Shown here: in pieces, positions 44,301 to 60,840 of the stretch
How positions within the stretch are numbered: position 1 is the first letter of the stretch
How the letters are laid out: every line of letters starts with the position of its first letter
Assembly: GCF_051020765.1 (NCBI RefSeq)
Contig: NW_027469241.1
Location: 239,774-303,773 of the forward strand
Reading direction: 5' to 3'
From: Lasioglossum baleicum
Lineage: Eukaryota; Arthropoda; Insecta; Hymenoptera; Halictidae
DNA length: 64,000 nucleotides
Position numbers and translations under genes: made by a program
Notes under the pieces: model-generated
Database searches by the model: none
What the model was told of the DNA's origin: nothing
Seen by the model: only the letters and a program-made list of their open reading frames with translations

Positions 44301-47300
44301 ATAACGCATAACGCATAACGCATAACGCATAACGCATAACGCATGACGCATAACGCAGAACGCATAACGCATAACGCATGACGCATAACGCATAACGCAT
44401 AACGCATAACGGATAACGCATAACGCATAACGCATAACGCATAACGCATAACGCATAACGCATAACGCATAACGCATAACGCATAACGCATATCGCATAA
44501 CGTATAACGCTTAACGCATAACGCATAACGCATAACGCATAACGCATAACGCATAACGCATAACGCATAACGCATAACGCATAACGCATAACGCATAACG
44601 TATAACGCGTAACGCATAACGCATAACGCATAACGCATAACGCATAACGCGTAACGCATAACGCATAACGCATAACGCATAACGCGTAACGCATAACGCG
44701 TAACGCATAACGCGTAACGCATAACGCATAACGCATAACGCATAACGCATAACGCATAACGCATAACGCATAACGCATAACGCATAACGCATAACGCATA
44801 ACGCATATCGCATAACGTATAACGCTTAACGCATAACGCATAACGCATAACGCATAACGCATAACGCATAACGCATAACGCATATCGCATAACGTATAAC
44901 GCTTAACGCATAACGCATAACGCATAACGCATAACGCATAACGCATAACGCATAACGCATAACGCATAACGCATAACGCATAACGCATAACGCATAACGC
45001 ATAACGCATAACGCATAACGCATAACGCATAACGCATAACGCATAACGCATAACGCATAACGCATAACGCATAACGCATAACGCATAACGCATAACGCAT
45101 AACGCATAACGCATAACGCATAACGCATAACGCATAACGCATAACGCATAACGCATAACGCATAACGCATAACGCATAACGCATATCGCATAACGCATAA
45201 CGCATAACGCATAACGCATAACGCATAACGCATAACGCATAACGCATAACGCATAACGCATAACGCATAACGCATAACGCATAACGCATAACGCATAACG
45301 CATATCGCATAACGTATAACGCTTAACGCATAACGCATAACGCATAACGCATAAGGCATAACGCGTAACGCATAACGGATAACGCATAACGGATAACGCA
45401 TGGTGCATAACGCATAACGCATAACGCATAACGCATAACGCATAACGCATAACGCATAACGCATAACGCATAACGCATAACGCATAACGCATAACGCATA
45501 ACGCATAACGCATAACGCATAACGCATAACGCATAACGCATAACGCATAACGCATAACGCATAACGCATAACGCATAACGCGTAACGCATAACGCGTAAC
45601 GCATAACGCGTAACGCATAACGCATAACGCATAACGCATAACGCATAACGCATAACGCATAACGCATAACGCATAACGCATAACGCATAACGCATAACGC
45701 ATAACGCATAACGCATAAGGCATAACGCATAACGCATAACGCATAACGCATAACGCATAAGGCATAACGCATAACGCATAACGCATAACGCATAACGCAT
45801 AAGGCATAACGCATAACGCATAACGCATAACGCATAACGCATAACGCATAACGCATAACGCATAACGCATAACGCATAACGCATAACGCATAACGCATAA
45901 CGCATAACGCATAACGCATAACGCATAACGCATAACGCATAACGCATAACGCATAACGCATAACGCATAACGCATAACGCATAACGCATAACGCATAACG
46001 CATAACGCATAACGCATAACGCATAACGCATAACGCATAACGCATAACGCATAACGCATAACGCATAACGCATAACGCATAACGCATAACGCATAACGCA
46101 TAACGCATAACGCATAACGCATAACGCATAACGCATAACGCATAACGCATAACGCATAACGCATAACGCATAACGCATAACGCATAACGCATAACGCATA
46201 ACGCATAACGCATAACGCATAACGCATAACGCATATCGCATAACGTATAACGCTTAACGCATAACGCATAACGCATAACGCATAAGGCATAACGCGTAAC
46301 GCATAACGGATAACGCATAACGGATAACGCATAACGCATAACGCATAACGCATAACGCATAACGCATAACGCATAACGCATAAGGCATAACGCATAACGC
46401 ATAACGCATAACGCATAACGCATAAGGCATAACGCATAACGCATAACGCATAACGCATAACGCATAACGCATAACGCATAACGCATAACGCATAACGCAT
46501 AACGCATAACGCATAACGCATAACGCATAACGCATAACGCATGACGCATAACGCATAACGCATAACGCATAACGCATAACGCATAACGCATAACGCATAA
46601 CGCATAACGCATAACGCATGACGCATAACGCATAACGCATAACGCATAACGCATAACGCATAACGCATAACGCATAACGCATAACGCATAACGCATAACG
46701 CATAACGCATAACGCATAACGCATAACGCATAACGCATAACGCATAACGCATAACGCATAACGCATAACGCATAACGCATAACGCATAACGCATAACGCA
46801 TATCGCATAACGCATAACGTTCAATGAAAAAGTCATAACGCATAACGCATAACGCATATCGCATAACCCGTAAAGCACAACGCATAACACATAACGCATA
46901 ACGCATAACACATAACGCATAACGCATAACGCATAACGCATAACGCATAACGCATAACGCATAACGCATAACGCATAACACATAACGCATAACGCATATC
47001 GCATAACGTATAACGCTTAACGCATAACGCATAACGCGTAACGCGTAACGCGTAACGCATAACGCATAACGCATAACGCATAACGCATAACGCATAACGC
47101 ATAACGCATAACGCATAACGCATAACGCATAACGCATAACGCATAACGCATAACGCATAACGCATAACGCATAACGCATAACGCATAACGCATAACGCAT
47201 AACGCATAACGCATAACGCATAACGCATAACGCATAACGCATAACGCATAACGCATAACGCATAACGCATAACGCATAACGCATAACGCATAACGCATAA

Positions 47301-50300
47301 CGCATAACGCATAACGCATAACGCATAACGCATAACGCATAACGCATAACGCATAACGCATAACGCATAACGCATAACGCATAACGCATAACGCATAACG
47401 CATAACGCATAACGCATAACGCATAACGCATAACGCATAACGCATAACGCATAACGCATAACGCATGACGCATAACGCAGAACGCATAACGCATAACGCA
47501 TGACGCATAACGCATAACGCATAACGCATAACGCATAACGCATAACGCATAACGCATAACGCATAACGCATAACGCATAACGCATAACGCATAACGCATA
47601 ACGCATAACGCATAACGCATATCGCATAACGTATAACGCTTAACGCATAACGCATAACGCATAACGCATAACGCATAACGCATAACGCATAACGCATAAC
47701 GCATAACGCATAACGCATAACGCATAACGTATAACGCGTAACGCATAACGCATAACGCATAACGCATAACGCGTAACGCATAACGCGTAACGCGTAACGC
47801 ATAACGCATAACGGATAACGCATAACGCATAACGCATAACGCATAACGCATAACGCATAACGCATAACGCATAACGCATAACGCATATCGCATAACGTAT
47901 AACGCTTAACGCATAACGCATAACGCATAACGCATAACGCATAACGCATAACGCATAACGCATAACGCATATCGCATAACGTATAACGCTTAACGCATAA
48001 CGCATAACGCATAACGCATAACGCATAACGCATAACGCATAACGCATAACGCATAACGCATAACGCATAACGCATAACGCATAACGCATAACGCATAACG
48101 CATAACGCATAACGCATAACGCATAACGCATAACGCATAACGCATAACGCATAACGCATAACGCATAACGCATAACGCATAACGCATAACGCATAACGCA
48201 TAACGCATAACGCATAACGCATAACGCATAACGCATAACGCATAACGCATAACGCATAACGCATAACGCATATCGCATAACGCATAACGCATAACGCATA
48301 ACGCATAACGCATAACGCATAACGCATAACGCATAACGCATAACGCATAACGCATAACGCATAACGCATATCGCATAACGTATAACGCTTAACGCATAAC
48401 GCATAACGCATAACGCATAAGGCATAACGCGTAACGCATAACGGATAACGCATGGTGCATAACGCATAACGCATAACGCATAACGCATAACGCATAACGC
48501 ATAACGCATAACGCATAACGCATAACGCATAACGCATAACGCATAACGCATAACGCATAACGCATAACGCATAACGCATAACGCGTAACGCATAACGCGT
48601 AACGCATAACGCATAACGCATAACGCATAACGCATAACGCATAACGCATAACGCATAACGCATAACGCATAACGCATAACGCATAACGCATAACGCATAA
48701 GGCATAACGCATAACGCATAACGCATAACGCATAACGCATAACGCATAACGCATAACGCATAAGGCATAACGCATAACGCATAACGCATAACGCATAAGG
48801 CATAACGCATAACGCATAACGCATAACGCATAACGCATAACGCATAACGCATAACGCATAACGCATAACGCATAACGCATAACGCATAACGCATAACGCA
48901 TAACGCATAACGCATAACGCATAACGCATAACGCATAACGCATAACGCATAACGCATAACGCATAACGCATAACGCATAACGCATAACGCATAACGCATA
49001 ACGCATAACGCATAACGCATAACGCATAACGCATAACGCATAACGCATAACGCATAACGCATAACGCATAACGCATAACGCATAACGCATAACGCATAAC
49101 GCATAACGCATAACGCATAACGCATAACGCATAACGCATAACGCATAACGCATAACGCATAACGCATAACGCATAACGCATAACGCATAACGCATAACGC
49201 ATAACGCATAACGCATAACGCATAACGCATAACGCATAACGCATAACGCATAACGCATAACGCATAACGCATAACGCATAACGCATAACGCATAACGCAT
49301 AACGCATAACGCATATCGCATAACGTATAACGCTTAACGCATAACGCATAACGCATAACGCATAAGGCATAACGCGTAACGCATAACGGATAACGCATAA
49401 CGGATAACGCATAACGCATAACGCATAACGCATAACGCATAACGCATAACGCATAACGCATAACGCATAACGAATAACGCATAAGGCATAACGCATAACG
49501 CATAACGCATAACGCATAACGCATAAGGCATAACGCATAACGCATAACGCATAACGCATAAGGCATAACGCATAACGCATAACGCATAACGCATAACGCA
49601 TAACGCATAACGCATAACGCATAACGCATAACGCATAACGCATAACGCATAACGCATAACGCATAACGCATAACGCATAACGCATAACGCATAACGCATA
49701 ACGCATAACGCATAACGCATAACGCATAACGCATAACGCATAACGCATAACGCATAACGCATAACGCATAACGCATAACGCATAACGCATAACGCATAAC
49801 GCATAACGCATAACGCATAACGCATAACGCATAACGCATAACGCATAACGCATAACGCATAACGCATAACGCATGACGCATAACGCAGAACGCATAACGC
49901 ATAACGCATGACGCATAACGCATAACGCATAACGCATAACGGATAACGCATAACGCATAACGCATAACGCATAACGCATAACGCATAACGCATAACGCAT
50001 AACGCATAACGCATAACGCATATCGCATAACGTATAACGCTTAACGCATAACGCATAACGCATAACGCATAACGCATAACGCATAACGCATAACGCATAA
50101 CGCATAACGCATAACGCATAACGCATAACGTATAACGCGTAACGCATAACGCATAACGCATAACGCATAACGCATAACGCGTAACGCATAACGCATAACG
50201 CATAACGCATAACGCGTAACGCATAACGCGTAACGCATAACGCATAACGCATAACGCATAACGCATAACGCATAACGCATAACGCATAACGCATAACGCA

Positions 50301-51950
50301 TAACGCATAACGCATAACGCATAACGCATAACGCATATCGCATAACGTATAACGCTTAACGCATAACGCATAACGCATAACGCATAACGCATAACGCATA
50401 ACGCATAACGCATATCGCATAACGTATAACGCTTAACGCATAACGCATAACGCATAACGCATAACGCATAACGCATAACGCATAACGCATAACGCATAAC
50501 GCATAACGCATAACGCATAACGCATAACGCATAACGCATAACGCATAACGCATAACGCATAACGCATAACGCATAACGCATAACGCATAACGCATAACGC
50601 ATAACGCATAACGCATAACGCATAACGCATAACGCATAACGCATAACGCATAACGCATAACGCATAACGCATAACGCATAACGCATAACGCATAACGCAT
50701 AACGCATAACGCATAACGCATATCGCATAACGCATAACGCATAACGCATAACGCATAACGCATAACGCATAACGCATAACGCATAACGCATAACGCATAA
50801 CGCATAACGCATAACGCATAACGCATAACGCATATCGCATAACGTATAACGCTTAACGCATAACGCATAACGCATAACGCATAAGGCATAACGCGTAACG
50901 CATAACGGATAACGCATAACGGATAACGCATGGTGCATAACGCATAACGCATAACGCATAACGCATAACGCATAACGCATAACGCATAACGCATAACGCA
51001 TAACGCATAACGCATAACGCATAACGCATAACGCATAACGCATAACGCATAACGCATAACGCATAACGCATAACGCATAACGCATAACGCATAACGCGTA
51101 ACGCATAACGCGTAACGCATAACGCATAACGCATAACGCATAACGCATAACGCATAACGCATAACGCATAACGCATAACGCATAACGCATAACGCATAAC
51201 GCATAACGCATAACGCATAACGCATAACGCATAACGCATAACGCATAACGCATAACGCATAACGCATAACGCATAACGCATAACGCATAACGCGTAACGC
51301 ATAACGCGTAACGCATAACGCATAACGCATAACGCATAACGCATAACGCATAACGCATAACGCATAACGCATAACGCATAACGCATAACGCATAACGCAT
51401 AACGCATAACGCATAACGCATAAGGCATAACGCATAACGCATAACGCATAACGCATAACGCATAAGGCATAACGCATAACGCATAACGCATAACGCATAA
51501 GGCATAACGCATAACGCATAACGCATAACGCATAACGCATAACGCATAACGCATAACGCATAACGCATAACGCATAACGCATAACGCATAACGCATAACG
51601 CATAACGCATAACGCATAACGCATAACGCATAACGCATAACGCATAACGCATACGCATAACGCATAACGCATAACGCATAACGCATAACGCATAACGCAT
51701 AACGCATAACGCATAACGCATAACGCATAACGCATAACGCATAACGCATAACGCATAACGCATAACGCATAACGCATAACGCATAACGCATAACGCATAA
51801 CGCATAAACGCATAACGCATAACGCATAACGCATAACGCATACGCATAACGCATAACGCATACGCATAACGCATAACGCATAACGCATAACGCATAACGC
51901 ATAACGCATAACGCATAACGCATAACGCATAACGCATAACGCATAACGCA
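41303..51950. repeat. Two tandem ~5.5-kb higher-order satellite units
   Basis: The marker block recurs at 41303 and 46819 (5,516 bp = 788 x 7). Other landmarks follow at matching distances: catggtg 42963/48451 and 45400/50930, aataacg before aaggcat 43964/49473, and catgacg-cagaacg near 44343/49873. Differences are whole heptamers, not single bases. The right limit is approximate. Confidence 0.7.
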
Positions 51951-54900
51951 TAACGCATATCGCATAACGTATAACGCTTAACGCATAACGCATAACGCAT
52001 AACGCATAAGCATAACGCGTAACGCATAACGGATAACGCATAACGGATAACGCATAACGCATAACGCATAACGCATAACGCATAACGCATAACGCATAAC
52101 GCATAACGCATAAGCATAACGCATAACGCATAACGCATAAGCATAACGCATAAGCATAACGCATAACGCATAACGCATAACGCATAAGGCATAACGCATA
52201 ACGCATAACGCATAACGCATAACGCATAACGCATAACGCATGGTGCATAACGCATAACGCATAACGCATAACGCATAACGCATAACGCATAACGCATAAC
52301 GCATAACGCATAACGCATAACGCATAACGCATAACGCATAACGCATAACGCATAACGCGTACGCATAACGCGTAACGCATAACGCATAACGCATAACGCA
52401 TAACGGATAACGCATGGTGCATAACGCATAACGCATAACGCATAACGCATAACGCATAAGGCATAACGCGTAACGCATAAACGGATAACGAATAACGGAT
52501 ACGCATTGTGCATAACGCATAACGCATAACGCATAACGCATAACGCATAACGCATAACGCATAACGCATATCGCATAACGTATAACGCTTAACGCATAAC
52601 GCATAACGCATAACGCATAACGCATACGCATAACGCATAACGCATAACGCATAACGCATAACGCATAACGCATAACGCATAACGCATAACGCATAACGCA
52701 TAACGCATAACGCATAACGCATAACGCATAACGCATAACGCATAACGCATAACGCATAACGCATAACGCATAACGCATAACGCATAACGCATAACGCATA
52801 ACGCATAACGCATAACGCATAACGCATATCGCATAACGTATAACGCTTAACGCATAACGCATAACGCATAACGCATAACGCATAACGCATAACGCATAAC
52901 GCGTAACGCATAACGCATAACGCATAACGCATAACGCATAACGCGTAACGCATAACGCATAACGCATAACGCGTAACGCATAACGCATAACGCATAACGC
53001 ATAACGCATACGCATTAACGCCATAACGCATAACGCATAACGCATAACGCATAACGCATAACGCATAACGCATAACGCAAAACGCATAACGCATAACGCA
53101 TAACGCATAACGCATAACGCATAACGCATAACGCATAACGCATAACGCATAACGCATAACGCATAACGCATAACGCATAACGCATATCGCATAACGTATA
53201 ACGCTTAACGCATAACGCATAACGCATAACGCATAAGGCATAACGCGTAACGCATAACGGATAACGCATAACGGATAACGCATAACGCATAACGCATAAC
53301 GCATAACGCATAACGCATAACGCATAACGCATAACGCATAACGCATAACGCATAACGCATAAGGCATAACGCATAACGCATAACGCATAACGCATAACGC
53401 ATAAGGCATAACGCATAACGCATAACGCATAACGCATAAGGCATAACGCATAACGCATAACGCATAACGCCATAACGCATAACGCATAACGCATAACGCA
53501 TAACGCATAACGCATAACGCATAACGCATAACGCATAACGCATAACGCATAACGCATAACGCATAACGCATAACGCATAACGCATAACGCATAACGCATA
53601 ACGCATAACGCATAACGCATAACGCATAACGCATAACGCATAACGCATATCGCATAACGTATAACGCTTAACGCTTAAACGCATAACGCATAACGCATAA
53701 CGCATACGCATAACGCATAACGCATAACGCATAACGCATAACGCCTAACGCATACGCATAACGCATAACGCATATCGCATAACGCATAACGCATAACGCA
53801 TAACGCATAACGCATAACGCATAACGCATAACGCATAACGCATAACGCATAACGCATAACGCATAACGCATAACGCATAACGCATAACGCATAACGCATA
53901 ACGCATAACGCATAACGCATAACGCATAACGCATAACGCATAACGCATAACGCATAACGCATAACGCATAACGCATAACGCATAACGCATAACGCATAAC
54001 GCATAACGCATAACGCATAACGCATAACGCATAACGCATAACGCATAACGCATAACGCATAACGCATAACGCATAACGCATAACGCATAACGCATATCGC
54101 ATAACGTATAACGCTTAACGCATACGCATAACGCATAACGCATAAGGCATAACGCGTAACGCATAACGGATAACGCATAACGGATAACGCATAACGCATA
54201 ACGCATAACGCATACGCATAACGCATAACGCATAACGCATAACGCATAACGCATAACGCATAACGCATAACGCATAACGCATAACGCATAACGCATAACG
54301 CATAACGCATAAGCATAACGCATAACGCATAACGCATAACGCATAACGCATAACGCATAACGCATAACGCATAACGCATAACGCATAACGCATAACGCAG
54401 AACGCATAACGCATAACGCATAACGCATAAACGCATAAGCGCATAACGCATAACGCATACGCATAACGCATAACGCATAACGCATAACGCATAACGCATA
54501 ACGCATAACGCATAACGCATAACGCATAACGCATAACGCATAACGCATATCGCATAACGTATAACGCTTAACGCATAACGCATAACGCATAACGCATAAC
54601 GCATAACGCATAACGCATAACGCATAACGCATAACGCATAACGCATAACGCATAACGCATAACGCATATCGCATAACGTATAACGCTTAACGCATAACGC
54701 ATAACGCATAACGCATAAGCATAATGCGTAACGCATAACGGATAACGCATAACGGATAACGCATGGTGCATAACGCATAACGCATAACGCATAACGCATA
54801 ACGCATAACGCATAACGCATAACGCATAACGCATAACGCATAACGCATAACGCATAACGCATAACGCATAACGCATAACGCATAACGCATAACGCATAAC

Positions 54901-57900
54901 GCATAACGCGTACGCATAACGCGTAACGCATAACGCATAACGCATAACGCATAACGCATAACGCATAACGCATAACGCATAACGCATAACGCATAACGCA
55001 TAACGCATAACGCATAACGCATAACGCATAACGCGTAACGCATAACGCGTAACGCATAACGCATAACGCATAAACGCATAACGCATAACGCATAACGCAT
55101 AACGCATAACGCATACGCATAACGCATAACGCATAACGCATATCGCATAACGTATAACGCTTAACGCATAACGCATAACGCATAACGCATAACGCATAAC
55201 GCATAACGCATAACGCATAACGCATAAGCATAACGCATAACGCATAACGCATAACGCATAACGCATAACGCATACGCATAACGCATAACGCATAACGCAT
55301 AACGCATAACGCATAACGCATAACGCATAACGCATAACGCATAACGCATAACGCATAACGCATAGTAACGCATAACGCATAACGCATAACGCATAACGCA
55401 TAACGCATAACGCATACGCATAACGCATAACGCATAACGCATAACGCATAACGCATAACGCATAACGCATAACGCATAACGCATAACGCATAACGCATAA
55501 CGCATAACGCATAACGCATAACGCATAACGCATAACGCATAACGCATACGCATAACGCATAACGCATAACGCATAACGCATAACGCATATCGCATACGTA
55601 TAACGCTTAACGCAAACGCATAACGCATAACGCATAACGCATAACGCATAACGCATAACGCATAACGCATAACGCATAACGCATAACGCATACGCATAAC
55701 GCATAACGCATAACGCATAACGCATAACGCATAACGCATAACGCATAACGCATAAACGCATTAACGCATAACGCATAACGCATAACGCATAACGCATACG
55801 CATAACGCATAACGCATAACGCCTAACGCATAACGCATAACCGCATAACGCATCTGCATAACGCATAACGCTTAACGCATAACGCATAACGCATAACGCA
55901 TAAGGCATAACGCGTAACGCATAACGGATAACGCATAACGGATAACGCATGGTGCATAACGCATAACGCATACGCATAACGCATAACGCATAGCATAACG
56001 CGTAACGCATAACGGATAACGCATAACGGAAACGCATGGTGCATAACGCATAACGCATAACGCATAACGCATAACGCATAACGCATAACGCATAACGCAT
56101 AACGCATAACGCATAACGCATAACGCATAACGCATAACGCATAACGCGTAACGCATAACGCGTAACGCGTAACGCATAACGCATAACGCATAACGCATAA
56201 CGCATAACGCATAACGCATAACGCATAACGCATAACGCATAACGCATAACGCATACGCATAACGCATAACGCTTAACGCATAACGCTTAACGATAACGCA
56301 TAACGCATAACGCATAACATAACGCATAACGCATAACGCATAACGCATAACGCATAACGCATAACGCATAACGCATAACGCGTAACGCGTAACGCGTAAC
56401 GCATAACGCATAACGCATAACGCATAACGCGTAACGCATAACGCATAACGCATAACGCATAACGCATAACGCATAACGCATAACGCATAACGCATAACGC
56501 ATAACGCATAACACATAACGCATAACGGATAACGCATGACGCATAACGCATAACGCATAACGCATAACGCATAACGCATAACGCATAACGCATAACGCAT
56601 AACGCATAACGCATAACGCATAACGCATACGCATAACGCATAACGCATAACGCTAACGCATAACGCATAACGCATAACGCATAACGCATAACGCATAACG
56701 CATATCGCATAACGTATAACGCTTAACGCATAACGCATAACGCATAACGATAACGCATAACGCATAACGCATAACGCATAACGCATAACGCATAACGCAT
56801 AACGCATAACGCATAACGCATAACGCATAACGCATAACGCATAACGCATAACGCATAACGCATATCGCATAACGGATAACGCTTAACGCATAACGCATAA
56901 CGCATAGCATAACGCATAACGCATAACGCATAACGCATAACGCATAACGCATAACGCATAACGCATAACGCATAACGCATAACGCATAACGCATAACGCA
57001 TAACGCATAACGCATAACGCATAACGCATAACGCATACGCATAACGCATAACGCATAACGCATAACGCATAACGCATAACGCATAACGCATAACGCATAA
57101 CGCATAACGCATAACGCATAACGCATAACGCATAACGCATAACGCATAACGCATAACGCATAACGCTTAACGCATAACGCATAACGCATAACGCATAACG
57201 CATAACGCATAACGCATAACGCATAACGCATAACGCATACGCATACGCATAACGCATAACGCATATCGCATAACGTATAACGCTTAACGCATAACGCATA
57301 ACGCATACGCATAACGCGTAACGCATAACGGATAACGCATACGGATAACGCATATCGCATAACGTCATAACGCTTAACGCATAACGCATAACGCATAACG
57401 CATAACGCATAACGCATAACGCATAACGCATAACGCATAACGCATAACGCATAACGCATACGCATAACGCATACGCATAACGCATAACGCATAACGCATA
57501 ACGCATAACGCATAACGCATAACGCATAACGCATAACGCATAACGCATAACGCAAACGCATAACGCATAACGCATAACGCATAACGCATAACGCATAACG
57601 CATAACGCATAACGCATAACGCCATAACCCCAGCATAACGCATAACGCATAACGCATAACGCATACGCATAACGCATAACGCATATCGCATAACGTATAA
57701 CGCTTAACGCATAACGCATAACGCATAACGCATAACGCATAACGCATAACGCATACGCATAACGCATAACGCATAACGCATAACGCATAATGCATAACGC
57801 ATAACGCATAACGCATAACGCATAACGCATAACGCATAACGCATAACGCATAACGCATAACGCATAACGCATAACGCATAACGCATAACGCATAACGCAT

Positions 57901-60840
57901 AACGCATAACGCATAACGCATAACGCATAACGCATAACGCATAACGCATAACGCATAACGCATAACGCATAACGCATACGCATAACGCATAACGCATAAC
58001 GCATATCGCATAACGTATAACGCTTAACGCATAACGCATAACGCATAACGCATAAGGCATAACGCGTAACGCATAACGGATAACGCATAACGGATAACGC
58101 ATGGTGCATAACGCATAACGCATAACGCATAACGCATAACGCATAACGCATAACGCATACGCTAACGCATAACGCATAACCGCATAACGCATAACGCATA
58201 ACGCATAACGCATAACGCATAACGCATAACGCATAACGCATAACGCATAACGCATAACGCATAACGCATAACGCATAACGCATAACGCGTAACGCATAAC
58301 GCGTAACGCATAACGCATTAACGCATAACGCATAACGCATAACGCATAACGCATAACGCATAACGCATAACGCATACGCATAACGCATAACGCATAACGC
58401 ATAACGCATAACGCATAACGCGTAACGCATAACGCGTAACGCATAACGCATCACGCATAACGCATAACGCATAACGCATAACGCATAACGCATAACGCAT
58501 AACGCATAACGCATAACGCATATCGCATACGTATAACGCTTACCACGCATAACGCATAACGCATAACGCATAACGCATAACGCATAACGCATAACGCATA
58601 ACGCATAACGCATAACGCATAACGCATAACGCATAACGCATAACGCATAACGCATAACGCATACGCATAACGCATAACGCATAACGCATAACCGGCATAA
58701 CGCATAACGCATAACGCATAACGCATAAACGCATAACGCATAACGCATAACGCATAACGCATAACGCATAACGCATAACGCATAACGCATAACGCATAAC
58801 GCATAACGCATAACGCATAACGCATAACGCATAACGCATAACGCATAACGCATAACGCATAACGCATAACGCATAACGCATAACGCATAACGCATAACGC
58901 ATAACGCATAACGCATAACGCATAACGCATAACGCATAACGCATAACGCATAACGCATAACGATCGCATATCGCATAAGTATAACGCTTAACGCATAACG
59001 CATAACGCATAACGCATAACGCATAACGCATAACGCATAACGCATAACGCATAACGCAACGCATAACGCATAACGCATAACGCATAACGCATAACGCATA
59101 ACGCATAACGCATAACGCATAACGCATAACGCATAACGCATAACGCATAACGCATAACGCATAACGCATAACGCATAACGCATAACGCATAACGCATAAC
59201 GCATAACGCATAACGCATATCGCATAACGTATAACGCTTAAGCATAACGCATAACGCATAACGCATAAGGCATAACGCGTAACGCATAACGGATAACGCA
59301 TAACGGATAACGCATGGTGCATAACGCATAACGCATAACGCATAACGCATAACGCATAAGGCATAACGCGTAACGCATAACGGATAACGCATAACGGATA
59401 ACGCATGGTGCATAACGCATAACGCATAACGCATAACGCATAACGCATAACGCATAACGCATAACGCATAACGCATAACGCATAACGCATAACGCATAAC
59501 GCATAACGCATAACGCATAACGCGTAACGCATAACGCGTAACGCGTAACGCATAACGCATAACGCATAACGCATAACGCATAACGCATAACGCATAACGC
59601 ATAACGCATAACGCATAACGCATAACGCATAACGCATAACGCATAACGCATATCGCATAACGTATAACGCTTAACGCATAACGCTTAACGCATAACGCAT
59701 AACGCATAACGCATAACGCATAACGCATAACGCATAACGCATAACGCATAACGCATAACGCATAACGCATAACGCATAACGCATAACGCATAACGCATAA
59801 CGCATAACGCATAACGCATAACGCATAACGCATATCGCATAACGTATAACGCTTAACGCATAACGCATAACGCATAACGCATAAGGCATAACGCGTAACG
59901 CATAACGGATAACGCATAACGGATAACGCATGGTGCATAACGCATAACGCATAACGCATAACGCATAACGCATAAGGCATAACGCGTAACGCATAACGGA
60001 TAACGCATAACGGATAACGCATGGTGCATAACGCATAACGCATAACGCATAACGCATAACGCATAACGCATAACGCATAACGCATAACGCATAACGCATA
60101 ACGCATAACGCATAACGCATAACGCGTACGCATAACGCGTAACGCATAACGCATAACGCATAACGCATAACGCGTAACGCATAACGCTTAACGCATAACG
60201 CATAACGCGTAACGCATAACGCATAACGCATAACGCATAACGCATAACGCATAACGCATAACGCATAACGCATAACGCATAACGCATAACGCATAACGCA
60301 TAACACATAACGCATAACGGATAACGCATGACGCATAACGCATAACGCATAACGCATAACGCATAACGCATAACGCATAACGCATAACGCATAACGCATA
60401 ACGCATAACGCATAACGCATAACGCATAACGCATAACGCATAACGCATAACGCATAACGCATAACGCATAACGCATAACGCATAACGCATAACGCATATC
60501 GCATAACGTATAACGCTTAACGCATAACGCATAACGCATAACGCATAACGCATAACGCATAACGCATAACGCATAACGCATAACGCATAACGCATAACGC
60601 ATAACGCATAACGCATAACGCATAACGCATAACGCATAACGCATAACGCATAACGCATAACGCATAACGCATATCGCATAACGGATAACGCTTAACGCAT
60701 ACGCATAACGCATCATAACGCATAACGCATAACGCATAACGCATAAACGCATAACGCATAACGCATAACGCATAACGCATAACGCATAACGCATAACGCA
60801 TAACGCATAACGCATAACGCATAACGCACACCATAACGCA
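51651..60840. repeat. Satellite stretch with frequent one-base indels
   Basis: From about 51651 units such as catacg, aaacgcat, aagcat and cgccata appear every few hundred bases or less. From 28059 to 46819 the net phase is exactly kept. Many events are loss or gain of one base in a two-base run, which is typical of uncorrected long-read errors, although real decay is possible. Scattered indels persist towards 63950, with a cleaner stretch around 61-62.8 kb. Confidence 0.75.
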
